NCBI GenBank assembly: GCA_955652345.1
Contig: CATPBV010000039.1
Span: 1 to 5,780 of the forward strand
Source: an uncultured Solirubrobacteraceae bacterium
GTDB lineage: Bacteria > Actinomycetota > Thermoleophilia > Solirubrobacterales > Solirubrobacteraceae
Length of the DNA stretch: 5,780 bases
Direction: 5' to 3'
Below are positions 1-5,392 of the stretch, one piece after another. Position numbers and translations under genes: made by a program. Under the pieces are notes generated by a model. That model saw only the letters and a list, made by a program, of their open reading frames with translations, made no database searches and was not told where the DNA came from. Every line of letters starts with the position of its first letter. Position 1 is the first letter of the stretch.

Positions 1-678
1 CTGCACTCCGCCGTGGTCGAGCTGATCGCCAAGCCCGGCGCTCGGATCCGCTACACGACGGTCCAGAACTGGTCGACCAACGTCTTCAACCTCGTCACCA
101 AGCGCGCCGTCGCCTATGAGGATGCGACCGTCGAATGGGTTGACTGCAACCTCGGCTCACGCCTGACGATGAAGTACCCGAGCATCTACCTCCTCGGCGA
201 GCGGGCCCACGGGGAGGTCCTGTCGATCGCCTTCGCCGGCAAGGGGCAGCACCAGGACGCAGGCGCCAAGATCATCCACGGCGCGCCGAACACGACCTCG
301 AACATCTTCGCCAAGTCGATCTCGAAGGACGGCGGGCGCGGTTCCTACCGAGGCCTGCTCGAGATCGCCAAGGGCGCGCACGGCGCGCGTTCGAAGGTCG
401 TCTGTGACGCACTACTGCTCGACGAGCACTCCCGCTCCGACACGTACCCGACGATCAGGATCGGCGAGGACGACGTCAACGTCGGTCACGAGGCGACCGT
501 CTCGAAGGTCGGCGAGGACCAGTTGTTCTATCTGAGGTCCCACGGGATTCCCGAGGAAGAAGCCTCCAAGCTGATCGTCAACGGGTTCGTCGAGCCGATC
601 ACCAAGGAGCTTCCGATGGAGTACGCCGTCGAGATGAACCGGCTGATCGAGCTCCAGATGGAGGGCTCGATTGGCTAG
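1..678 (+). CDS. sufB: SufB, Fe-S cluster scaffold subunit (3' part, truncated by window edge)
   Basis: This is the C-terminal half of SufB, the scaffold subunit of the cytosolic SufBCD complex that builds Fe-S clusters from SufSE/SufU-delivered sulfur using SufC ATP hydrolysis. The open frame enters from base 1, so the N-terminus lies outside; 225 residues are visible, against about 470 for the family. Family signatures seen are IRYTTVQNWS near fragment residue 20, GAPNTTSNIFAKSISKDGGR near 95, and VGHEATVSKVGEDQLFYLRS near 160. The Cys at bases 403-405 (VVCDALLLDEH) aligns with E. coli SufB Cys405, and the His-Glu pair at 487-492 aligns with His433/Glu434. These residues are known to be needed for cluster assembly, so the visible part looks functional. 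It stops with TAG at 676-678 and overlaps the sufD start by 8 bases, which indicates one mRNA and translational coupling. Identification is secure. Confidence 0.97.
   Translation: MHSAVVELIAKPGARIRYTTVQNWSTNVFNLVTKRAVAYEDATVEWVDCNLGSRLTMKYPSIYLLGERAHGEVLSIAFAGKGQHQDAGAKIIHGAPNTTSNIFAKSISKDGGRGSYRGLLEIAKGAHGARSKVVCDALLLDEHSRSDTYPTIRIGEDDVNVGHEATVSKVGEDQLFYLRSHGIPEEEASKLIVNGFVEPITKELPMEYAVEMNRLIELQMEGSIG
660..665 (+). promoter_or_regulatory. Ribosome binding site that sets the sufD TTG start
   Basis: GGAGGG lies inside the last sufB codons and ends 5 bases before TTG at 671. The in-frame ATG at 683 is 17 bases away, too far for good pairing. This favours the TTG, which overlaps the sufB stop as TTGGCTAG. 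Confidence 0.6.
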
Positions 679-1951
679 CCGGATGGACGGCGCCGCGCGA
701 AACGAGACCGAACCCGAGTTCCTGGCGGCGCGCCGCGAGCGCGCCGCTCGTCTGTCGGGGACGCTCGAGCTGCCTCACTTCAAGGGCAAGCCCGGGTGGG
801 AGTTCACCGACATCTCGGCCCTGGATCTGCGCGCGTACAGCCCGGCGCCGGGGAATGGTGCCGGGCCCGCTGGGCAGGGGGCCGCGCCCGTGTTCTCCCC
901 ACCGCGTGCCACGGAGCTCCGCCAGCACGACGCCGGCCAGGCTCGCCGGACCGGGGAGCTCCCCGACGGTGTGATCGTCAGCACGCTCGACGCGGCCGCC
1001 CGCGAGCATCCCGAGCTGGTCGAGCGCCATCTGGGAACGCTGCTCAGGGAGGAGGATCTGTTCGTCGCCCGAAGCGAGGCTGGCACCCGAGGCGGGGCAT
1101 TTGTCTATGTCCCCCGCGGCGTCGCGCTCGAGCAGCCGATCCTGCTCACCGCCGTCCATCGCGCTTCCGGCACGGAGCTCGATCGGCGCACGCTGATCGT
1201 GCTCGACGAGCAAGCCCAGGCGGAAGTCTGGGAGCAGTACCTGTCGAGCTCGGAGGATCTCGACGGTGTCTTCAACGCGGCGACCGAGCTCGTGGTCGGC
1301 GACGGCGCGCGGCTGCGCTACATCTGCGGTCAGGCGCTTTCCGAGCACAGCTGGATCTTCGGTGCGCAGCGCGCCGAGGTCGGTCGCGATGCCGCGCTCG
1401 ACTGGGTGGCACTCGGCTTCGGCTCGGCGCGCGGCCGCGTCAAGATGCAGACGCGGCTCGCCGGTCCGGGCGCCGAGGCACGCGTCACCGGTGCGTATGC
1501 CACCCACGGCCGCCAGCACATCGACTTCGACACGACCCAGGAGCATGCGGCTCCCAACACGACTTCCGACCTCGCCTTCCGGGGCGTTCTGCAGGACCGG
1601 TCAAGCGCGGTCTGGAGGGGCAACATCATCGTCGACCCGGGCGCCCAGAAGACCGACGCCTTCCAGGAATCCCGCAACCTCCTGATCTCCAAGCGCGCTC
1701 ACGCCGACGCGATCCCGGGCCTCGAGATTCAGGCGAACGACGTCCGCTGTACCCACGCCGCCGCGGTCGCACAGGTCGATCCCGAGCAGCTGTTCTACCT
1801 GCGCTCACACGGCTTGGATGCCGAGGTCGCGAAGCGGCTGGTGATAGAAGGCTTCCTTGCGGCGCTGGTCGAGCGCTTCGAGCAGGGTGACGTCCGCGAG
1901 CAGCTTGCTGCGGCGCTGGAGCGGCGACTTGCGCTGATCCTGGGCGAGTAG
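671..1951 (+). CDS. sufD: SufD, Fe-S cluster assembly subunit
   Basis: SufD is the SufB paralogue that dimerises with it in the SufBC2D complex; the SufB-SufD interface is where the nascent Fe-S cluster forms. The protein is 426 residues, normal for the family. The N-terminal helical part carries the typical KGKPGWEFTDIS motif (residues 38-49). A variable linker follows at about 55-95, then the beta-helix core from about 140 to 350. The C-terminal motif is VRCTHAAAVAQVDPEQLFYL (358-377). His362 (bases 1754-1756) aligns with the catalytic E. coli SufD His360. The segment after it reads HAAAVAQ where HGATVGQ-like sequence is usual, a mild divergence. The start is TTG at 671, coupled to sufB; the alternative is ATG at 683. 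No sufC, sufS or sufU follows: a convergent gene begins 9 bases after the stop, so any such partners lie upstream or elsewhere. Confidence 0.95.
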   Translation: MASRMDGAARNETEPEFLAARRERAARLSGTLELPHFKGKPGWEFTDISALDLRAYSPAPGNGAGPAGQGAAPVFSPPRATELRQHDAGQARRTGELPDGVIVSTLDAAAREHPELVERHLGTLLREEDLFVARSEAGTRGGAFVYVPRGVALEQPILLTAVHRASGTELDRRTLIVLDEQAQAEVWEQYLSSSEDLDGVFNAATELVVGDGARLRYICGQALSEHSWIFGAQRAEVGRDAALDWVALGFGSARGRVKMQTRLAGPGAEARVTGAYATHGRQHIDFDTTQEHAAPNTTSDLAFRGVLQDRSSAVWRGNIIVDPGAQKTDAFQESRNLLISKRAHADAIPGLEIQANDVRCTHAAAVAQVDPEQLFYLRSHGLDAEVAKRLVIEGFLAALVERFEQGDVREQLAAALERRLALILGE

Positions 1952-1967
1952 CGGCGGGCGCTACTCG
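1945..1967. terminator. Bidirectional hairpin between convergent sufD and aldo/keto reductase genes
   Basis: CGAGTAGCG (1945-1953) and CGCTACTCG (1959-1967) are perfect complements around a 5-base loop GCGGG, giving a 9-bp stem. The hairpin contains the stop codons of both convergent genes. No T-run follows on either strand, so it is not a classic intrinsic terminator, but T-less hairpins between convergent genes are common in high-GC actinobacteria. Its position supports a bidirectional termination or mRNA 3'-end role. Confidence 0.55.
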
Positions 1968-2812
1968 GCGAGCTCGTCCAGCTCGCGGATCTGCTCCTCG
2001 CTCAGCTCGAGCTCGCGGGCGCGGAGGTTCTCGTCAAAGTGCGCAATCGAGCTCGTGCCGGGGATCGGCAGCGTGACGGGCGAGCGCCACAGCAGCCACG
2101 CCAGCGCCACCTGGGCAGGTGTCGCCTCGTGCCGGCGCGCGATCTCGTCGAGCTTGCCTCCCTCCCGGGCAAGGCGGCCCGTCGCGAGCGGGTACCACGG
2201 CAGGAAACCGAGCTTGTCGCCCTCGCAGACTCCGAGCAGGTCCTCGGAGCTCCGGTCTGAGAGGTTGTAGCGGTTCTGGACCGACACGACCTCGACGATC
2301 GAGCGGGCACGGTGGAGCTCCTCGACGCTCACGTTGCAGACGCCCACGTGGCGGATCTTCCCTTCCTCCTGGAGCTCGGCGAGGGCGCCGACCGAGTCCT
2401 CGATCGGGACCGCAGGATCGACCGTGTGGAGCTGATAGAGATCGATCCGCTCGAGCTTCAGCCGCCGCAGCGATTCCTCGCAGCAGCGCTTCAGGCGGTC
2501 CGGACGGCACGCGGGGTCCCACCGGCCGGGGCCCGGTCGGATGAAGCCGCCCTTTGTGGCGATCACCAGATCTTCGGTGTAGGGGTGTAACGCCTCGGCG
2601 ATCAGGTTCTCCGAAACCACCGGGCCATACGAGTCTGCCGTGTCGATCAGGTTGACACCCGCGTCGACGACGCGCCGGAGGAGACGACGCGCCTCCGCGG
2701 TGTCGGGCGGTTCGCCCCAGATGCCGTGACCGGTGATTCGCATCGCCCCAAACCCGAGGCGCTGTACCTGGAGGTCACCGCCGATCGTGAAGGTTTCTTC
2801 TGTGGAGAGCAT
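1961..2812 (-). CDS. Aldo/keto reductase (AKR superfamily, YdbC-like)
   Basis: This is an NAD(P)H-dependent oxidoreductase of the aldo/keto reductase TIM-barrel superfamily, cytosolic, which reduces aldehydes or ketones to alcohols. Numbering from ATG at 2812 gives 283 residues, typical length. The full catalytic tetrad is present: Asp57 and Tyr62 in NLIDTADSYG, Lys87 in VIATKGG and His129 in LYQLHTVDP. The C-terminal cofactor-binding segment reads IPGTSSIAHFDENL (250-263), a form seen in the E. coli YdbC (pyridoxal reductase-like) group; the true substrate cannot be read from sequence. An in-frame TTG at 2819-2821 would add three residues. Neither start has a strong Shine-Dalgarno sequence. 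ATG is preferred because TAACTT, a TANNNT-type -10 box, ends 7 bases before it, which would fit a leaderless mRNA. It converges on sufD and diverges from the RemA-like gene. Confidence 0.93.
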   Translation of the reverse strand: MLSTEETFTIGGDLQVQRLGFGAMRITGHGIWGEPPDTAEARRLLRRVVDAGVNLIDTADSYGPVVSENLIAEALHPYTEDLVIATKGGFIRPGPGRWDPACRPDRLKRCCEESLRRLKLERIDLYQLHTVDPAVPIEDSVGALAELQEEGKIRHVGVCNVSVEELHRARSIVEVVSVQNRYNLSDRSSEDLLGVCEGDKLGFLPWYPLATGRLAREGGKLDEIARRHEATPAQVALAWLLWRSPVTLPIPGTSSIAHFDENLRARELELSEEQIRELDELAE

Positions 2813-2886
2813 GGCCTGCAAGTTATCCGCTTACGGGGGGACTACGCCGTACGATCCGCAGTGCAGTGGCGCGCGGAACTCCAGCG
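2813..2886. promoter_or_regulatory. Divergent intergenic region, aldo/keto reductase / RemA-like gene
   Basis: These 74 bases separate two divergent starts and must carry promoters for both unless transcription enters from further away. On the minus strand GGATAACTT contains TAACTT (2820-2825), seven bases before the reductase ATG; no -35 box resembling TTGACA is visible 16-18 bases upstream. On the plus strand no convincing -35/-10 pair was found. A sigma-28-type element was sought here and not found. Confidence 0.3.
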
Positions 2887-3129
2887 ATGATCCCGCTCGG
2901 CTACGGCAAGCACGTGCGCGCCGACCGGGTCTTTGCGCTGGTGCCGCTCGAGGGTTCGAGCCGCGGCGACGGGCGGCGGACTCTGGTTCACGTAGAGGGA
3001 ATCGACGAGCCGATCGTTGCCTCCCGCTCCGAGGGAGCGATTGCGCGCGACGTCGCGGTCGCGCTCGGGCAGTCGTCGCGGGGGCGCCAGGACGGCGCAG
3101 CCATTCCCGGCCAGGAACCGCTCTTCTGA
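2887..3129 (+). CDS. Small RemA/DUF370-like (or FlbD-like) putative regulator
   Basis: A complete 80-residue protein. The N-terminal segment PLGYGKHVRADRVFALVP resembles the start of RemA/YlzA (DUF370) proteins, which begin with an IGFGN.V.A.R-type strand. The later GRRT followed by a strand and IDEPIVASRSEGAIARDV resembles the RemA C-terminal half (GRRTRAVVV, then a DSDH-type turn). The loop between them is about 15 residues shorter than in B. subtilis RemA, so this is a compact relative at best. RemA is a DNA-binding activator of biofilm matrix genes. The flagellar FlbD family has a similar short beta-rich pattern (A/D-LI..I...P..., then V.ES.EE) and is the main alternative; proximity to a flagellar-type sigma factor would suit it. 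ATG at 2887 is chosen because homology starts there and GCGGA (2873-2877) lies 9 bases upstream; an in-frame GTG at 2866 would add seven residues. No signal peptide or membrane segment. The coding assignment is more certain than the family. Confidence 0.6.
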   Translation: MIPLGYGKHVRADRVFALVPLEGSSRGDGRRTLVHVEGIDEPIVASRSEGAIARDVAVALGQSSRGRQDGAAIPGQEPLF

Positions 3130-3146
3130 GCGGCGCCGCGAGTCAG
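3126..3146. terminator. Possible weak bidirectional hairpin between RemA-like and FlaG-like genes
   Basis: Only 13 bases separate the two convergent stop codons. They contain the 10-base palindrome GCGGCGCCGC (3130-3139). CTGA (3126-3129) and TCAG (3143-3146) can pair outside it, leaving a 3-base bulge. The outer pairing partly follows automatically from TGA facing TCA, and no T-run is present, so the evidence is modest. Confidence 0.25.
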
Positions 3147-3403
3147 ACGTCGTCGAGATCCTCGCCGCCGGCGATCTCGAGCGCTCTGGTTGGCGGGATC
3201 GTGTAGAGAAGCTTGCCGTCGAGGTCGCGCACCTCGACGGTGACCCGACCGGTCGGGGGATCGAGCCTGAACCGGAGCTCGCGCCCCCGGGCAGCTAGCC
3301 GCTCATAGACCTCGGCGGCGAGGCCCATCTCTTCGAGGAGCTCGTCGGGCGGATCGTCTTCGGGCGGACCTTGCTCGGGCCGCTGATTGCCCGGTTCGCT
3401 CAT
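3143..3403 (-). CDS. FlaG-like small protein (flagellar FlaG family fold)
   Basis: An 86-residue protein. The first ~22 residues are Pro/Glu/Asp-rich and probably disordered, a helix spans about 22-40 (LLEEMGLAAEVYERLAARG), and the C-terminal part reads LRFRLDPPTGRVTVEVRDLD and then GKLLYTIPPTRALEIAG. This order (L.F..d..tGr..V.V.D..g.ll..IPp...L.i) is the FlaG family pattern. FlaG proteins sit in flagellar operons and affect filament assembly or length, but their exact role is not settled. The usual FlaG is somewhat longer with a different N-terminus. It lies 62 bases downstream of the sigma-28 gene on the same strand, and a sigma-28-like promoter ends 8 bases before its ATG, supporting a motility role. 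No Shine-Dalgarno sequence precedes the ATG. This frame is open far upstream through the sigma gene, but that is a frame shadow; the conserved part begins after ATG 3403. Confidence 0.72.
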   Translation of the reverse strand: MSEPGNQRPEQGPPEDDPPDELLEEMGLAAEVYERLAARGRELRFRLDPPTGRVTVEVRDLDGKLLYTIPPTRALEIAGGEDLDDV

Positions 3404-3411
3404 CGTCTGGG

Positions 3412-3438
3412 TAATCGAGCGCGACGAGCGAAACTTGA
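3412..3438 (-). promoter_or_regulatory. Sigma-28 (FliA)-type promoter for the FlaG-like gene
   Basis: Read on the minus strand, the -35 box is TCAAGTTT (3438-3431), followed by exactly 11 bases and the -10 box CTCGATTA (3419-3412). The E. coli FliA consensus is TAAAGTTT-N11-GCCGATAA: the -35 matches 7 of 8 and the -10 matches 5 of 8, including the central CGAT. The -10 ends 8 bases before the flaG-like ATG, so transcription would begin almost at the start codon. This fits the absence of a Shine-Dalgarno sequence. The sigma factor likely to read it is encoded immediately upstream. Confidence 0.55.
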
Positions 3439-3465
3439 ATCGCCGCGCGGCAGGCGCAGGCCGTG

Positions 3466-4296
3466 CTATGCGACTTCGCTGAAGAGCTGCTCGTAGGGTT
3501 CGAGCTGGTCGCGGAGCTTCTTGGTGATCTGAGCATGCAGCTGGCAGACGCGACTCTCGGTCACGCCGATGATCGCGCCGATCTCCCGCAGCGTCAGGCC
3601 GTGCACATAGAGAAGGACCGCGATCTTTCGCTCGCGGGCCGGAAGCCGCTGGAACGCCGCGCGAAAGCGTGTCTTCGCATCGTCCCGGATCGCGCACGCT
3701 TCGGGATCGGAGTCGCGATCCTCGCTGACGAGCATGTCGATCCGCTCGAGAGACGCCTCGTCCTCGCCGAGCACCAGCGTGTTCAGCGAGCCCACGTGCG
3801 CTCTGGCGATCTCTCCCATGCGCTGGCGAAACTCCTTGAGCGTGATGCCAAGGGCATCGCTGAGCTCGTCCTCGGAAGGCGGTCGGCCATACAGGCCCTG
3901 GAACTGGTCGCGCGCCCGGTTCATGTCGCGGTCCCACCGCCGCAGCGAGCGTGGCGCCCAATCGGCACGGCGCAGCTCGTCGAGCACCGCACCATGGATC
4001 CGGGTCCACGCGTACTGCTCGAGCGTGGCGCCCTTGGCCGGGTCGTAGCGATCGATCGAGCGGATCAGAGCTTCGAGTCCGCAGGAGATGAAGTCCTCAA
4101 CGTCGCAGCGCGCCGGGATCTCGCGAACCTTGCGGTACACGATGTACTTGACCATCGGCGCAAACGTCAGGATCAGTCGATCCCGCTGGCGGGGGTCGCG
4201 AGACTGCTTGTAGGCCCTCCACAGACCGAGCGTCTCATCGGTGCTGACGCGCCCGACGGTTTTCTTGGCGGAGGACACTTGTGGCCGGATTCCCAT
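3466..4296 (-). CDS. fliA: RNA polymerase sigma-28 factor, FliA/WhiG/SigD family
   Basis: A 276-residue group 3 sigma factor directing RNA polymerase to flagellar/motility-type (or, in Streptomyces WhiG, sporulation) promoters. Region 2 is at about 35-115: RDRLILTFAPMVKYIV (2.1), then DVEDFISCGLEALIRSIDRY and the -10-recognising QYAWTRIHGAVLDELRRADW. It continues into APRSLRR, a hallmark of the FliA/WhiG family. Region 3 is at about 116-180 (RPPSEDELSDALGI). Region 4 is at about 205-262 with LPARERKIAVLLY and the helix-turn-helix LTLREIGAIIGVTESRVCQL. E. coli FliA has 239 residues, WhiG about 280. ATG at 4296 is the first possible start after an in-frame TGA 51 bases upstream, yet it has no Shine-Dalgarno sequence; GTG at 4278 (codon 7) is an alternative. 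The FlaG-like neighbour favours a motility role over a WhiG role. No anti-sigma factor (FlgM) gene was recognised in the window. Confidence 0.93.
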   Translation of the reverse strand: MGIRPQVSSAKKTVGRVSTDETLGLWRAYKQSRDPRQRDRLILTFAPMVKYIVYRKVREIPARCDVEDFISCGLEALIRSIDRYDPAKGATLEQYAWTRIHGAVLDELRRADWAPRSLRRWDRDMNRARDQFQGLYGRPPSEDELSDALGITLKEFRQRMGEIARAHVGSLNTLVLGEDEASLERIDMLVSEDRDSDPEACAIRDDAKTRFRAAFQRLPARERKIAVLLYVHGLTLREIGAIIGVTESRVCQLHAQITKKLRDQLEPYEQLFSEVA

Positions 4297-4461
4297 GTTG
4301 GAGGTTTTCGCCGGAGTTGCTCCGGCAAGGCAGGCATCGGCCGCTCACAGCGGCGAGGCGTCAGTTGGATGCCGCAACTCGGCACCGTAGTTCGCCGCAG
4401 ACCGGGGTGAAAAGCTGATTAATGGTGCATCGCCCCGTGAGAGGATGACGAGGCGCGCCCC
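4297..4461. promoter_or_regulatory. Divergent regulatory region between sigma-28 and PhzF-family genes
   Basis: These 165 bases hold the upstream signals of both divergent genes. The most AT-rich patch in the region (4410-4424, around CTGATTAATGG) is the likeliest promoter core, but no -35/-10 pair with good spacing could be fixed on either strand. An imperfect inverted repeat, CGGGGTG (4403-4409) with CGCCCCG (4431-4437), flanks that patch. A GCCGATGC (minus strand, 4334-4341) resembles a FliA -10 box but has no matching -35. GAGG at 4450-4453 is a plausible ribosome binding site for the plus-strand gene, 8 bases before its ATG. Confidence 0.4.
4310..4379 (-). other. Potential structured 5' leader of the sigma-28 gene (hairpins plus pseudoknot)
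   Basis: Several exact complementary segments nest here. Hairpin 1 is GCCGGAG/CTCCGGC with a 3-base loop (4310-4326), ending 13 bases before the sigma ATG. Hairpin 2 is GCCGCT/AGCGGC with a 3-base loop (4340-4354). AGTTG (4363-4367) pairs with CAACT (4375-4379), and its loop GATGCC (4368-4373) is fully complementary to GGCATC (4333-4338), giving an H-type pseudoknot that encloses hairpin 2. It would lie in the sigma-28 5' leader if transcription starts above 4379. It matches no riboswitch class I could recognise; core motifs of the c-di-GMP-I class are absent. GC-rich DNA makes chance stems common, so this is a candidate only. Confidence 0.3.
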
Positions 4462-5307
4462 ATGCACCGCTACACGATCCTCGACGTGTTCACCGATACC
4501 CCCCTGGCGGGCAATCCCGTTGCGGTGTTCGCCGACGGGTCGGATCTCGACGGCGAGGAGATGCAGCGAGCGGCGCGCGAGCTGAACCTCTCCGAGACGG
4601 TGTTCCTGCTGGCGCCCGAGGATCCCGCGGCGGCCGACGCCCGGATGCGGATCTTCACTCCCGGCGCGGAGCTGCCGTTTGCCGGCCATCCAGTGCTCGG
4701 GACCGCGTTCGTGGTTGCCCAGGAGCTTGGGGCTGACACCGTGCGCCTTCAGACCGGTGCGGGCGTCGTGCCGGTGACGTTGACGCGGGAAGACGGCCGG
4801 ATCGTGTACGGCGAGATGGATCAGCCGATCCCCTTGGTCGAGCCGTTCGAGCGGACAGAGTCGCTTCTGCGCGCGCTCGGGGTAACACGTTCCGAACTGC
4901 CGGTGGAGGCATACCGCAACGGTCCGGTGCACGTGTACGTCTTGCTCGCCGACGAGGACAGCGTCGCAGAGCTGCGGCCGGACATGCGGGCGCTGATCGA
5001 CCTTGGCGACGTCGGCGTGAGCTGCTTTGCGGGTGCCGGGCACCGCTACACGACCAGGATGTTCGCCCCGGGTTTGGGCGTCCCCGAGGATCCCGCCACG
5101 GGCTCGGCGGCGGGACCGCTCGCGCTGCACCTCGCCCGCCACGGGCGGATCCCGTTCGGCTCGGAGATCGAGATCCGGCAAGGCCTCGAGATCGGCCGCC
5201 CCTCGCTGCTGCACGCCCGTGTCGACGGAACGCCCGACCGGATCGAGCGGGTCGCCGTCGGCGGCTCGGCGGTTCTGGTCGCCCGCGGCGAGTATCGACT
5301 CAGGTGA
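4462..5307 (+). CDS. PhzF family isomerase/epimerase-like protein
   Basis: A 281-residue member of the PhzF family, two-domain diaminopimelate-epimerase-like folds. The founding PhzF (278 residues) isomerises trans-2,3-dihydro-3-hydroxyanthranilate in phenazine synthesis; most relatives have unknown substrates. Signatures run in order: YTILDVFTDTPLAGNPVAVF (4-23), the catalytic Glu45 in LNLSETVFLL, PFAGHPVLGTAF (72-83) with the Gly-His pair at 75-76, then the second-domain GHRYTTRMFAPG and EDPATGSAAGPLALHL (209-224). Asp210 aligns with PhzF Asp208. All family catalytic residues appear intact. No other phenazine genes are in the window, so a phenazine role is unlikely; an uncharacterised isomerase is the safer call. 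ATG at 4462 is preceded by GAGG at 8 bases. The gene is divergent from the sigma factor, and the following gene appears to have its own promoter. Confidence 0.93.
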   Translation: MHRYTILDVFTDTPLAGNPVAVFADGSDLDGEEMQRAARELNLSETVFLLAPEDPAAADARMRIFTPGAELPFAGHPVLGTAFVVAQELGADTVRLQTGAGVVPVTLTREDGRIVYGEMDQPIPLVEPFERTESLLRALGVTRSELPVEAYRNGPVHVYVLLADEDSVAELRPDMRALIDLGDVGVSCFAGAGHRYTTRMFAPGLGVPEDPATGSAAGPLALHLARHGRIPFGSEIEIRQGLEIGRPSLLHARVDGTPDRIERVAVGGSAVLVARGEYRLR

Positions 5308-5327
5308 CCCGAGCGGAGCTGCGACGC

Positions 5328-5356
5328 TTGCCGGGCCGGGCGGGCGGTGGGATACT
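5328..5356 (+). promoter_or_regulatory. Candidate housekeeping promoter for the UspA-like gene
   Basis: TTGCCG (5328-5333) and GATACT (5351-5356) are separated by exactly 17 bases, each matching 4 of 6 positions of the sigma-70 consensus. The pair lies in the 85-base gap after the PhzF-family stop and would start transcription about 30 bases before GTG 5393. Two 4/6 boxes are weak evidence on their own. Confidence 0.35.
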
Positions 5357-5379
5357 CGCGCCCCCTGAGTTGTCGCGGT

Positions 5380-5384
5380 GGAGG
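5380..5384 (+). promoter_or_regulatory. Ribosome binding site that sets the GTG start at 5393
   Basis: GGAGG ends 8 bases before GTG 5393, an ideal distance. An earlier in-frame GTG at 5384 overlaps this site and is therefore unlikely to be the start. Confidence 0.65.
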
Positions 5385-5392
5385 TGAGGCAA

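Noticed and set aside
599..1546. Long open frame antisense to sufD
   Set aside because: It lies opposite a clearly conserved gene, its translation is low-complexity Arg/Ala/Gly-rich with no recognisable motif, and such frames are expected in GC-rich DNA.
3143..4009. Extended version of the FlaG-like gene running upstream through the sigma-28 gene
   Set aside because: The upstream part is out of frame with a conserved sigma factor and is Arg/Pro/Ala-rich shadow sequence; family similarity begins only after ATG 3403.
4310..4326. GCCGGAG/CTCCGGC hairpin as an intrinsic terminator
   Set aside because: No T-run follows on either strand and it lies just upstream of a start codon, so a leader structure is more likely than a terminator.
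4334..4341. GCCGATGC as a FliA -10 box for autoregulation of the sigma-28 gene
   Set aside because: It matches 6 of 8 positions, but the sequence 11 bases upstream has no resemblance to TAAAGTTT.
3463..4410. Long open frame antisense to the sigma-28 gene
   Set aside because: The sigma-28 protein on the other strand has full family motifs; the antisense translation resembles nothing.
4317..4418. Small plus-strand frame from TTG with an upstream GGAGG
   Set aside because: The spacing is long (12 bases), the 33-residue product is featureless, and no promoter is evident.
4297..4461. Cyclic di-GMP class I riboswitch upstream of the sigma-28 gene
   Set aside because: It was considered because of the motility context; the conserved core segments and tetraloop/receptor pattern of that class are not present on either strand.
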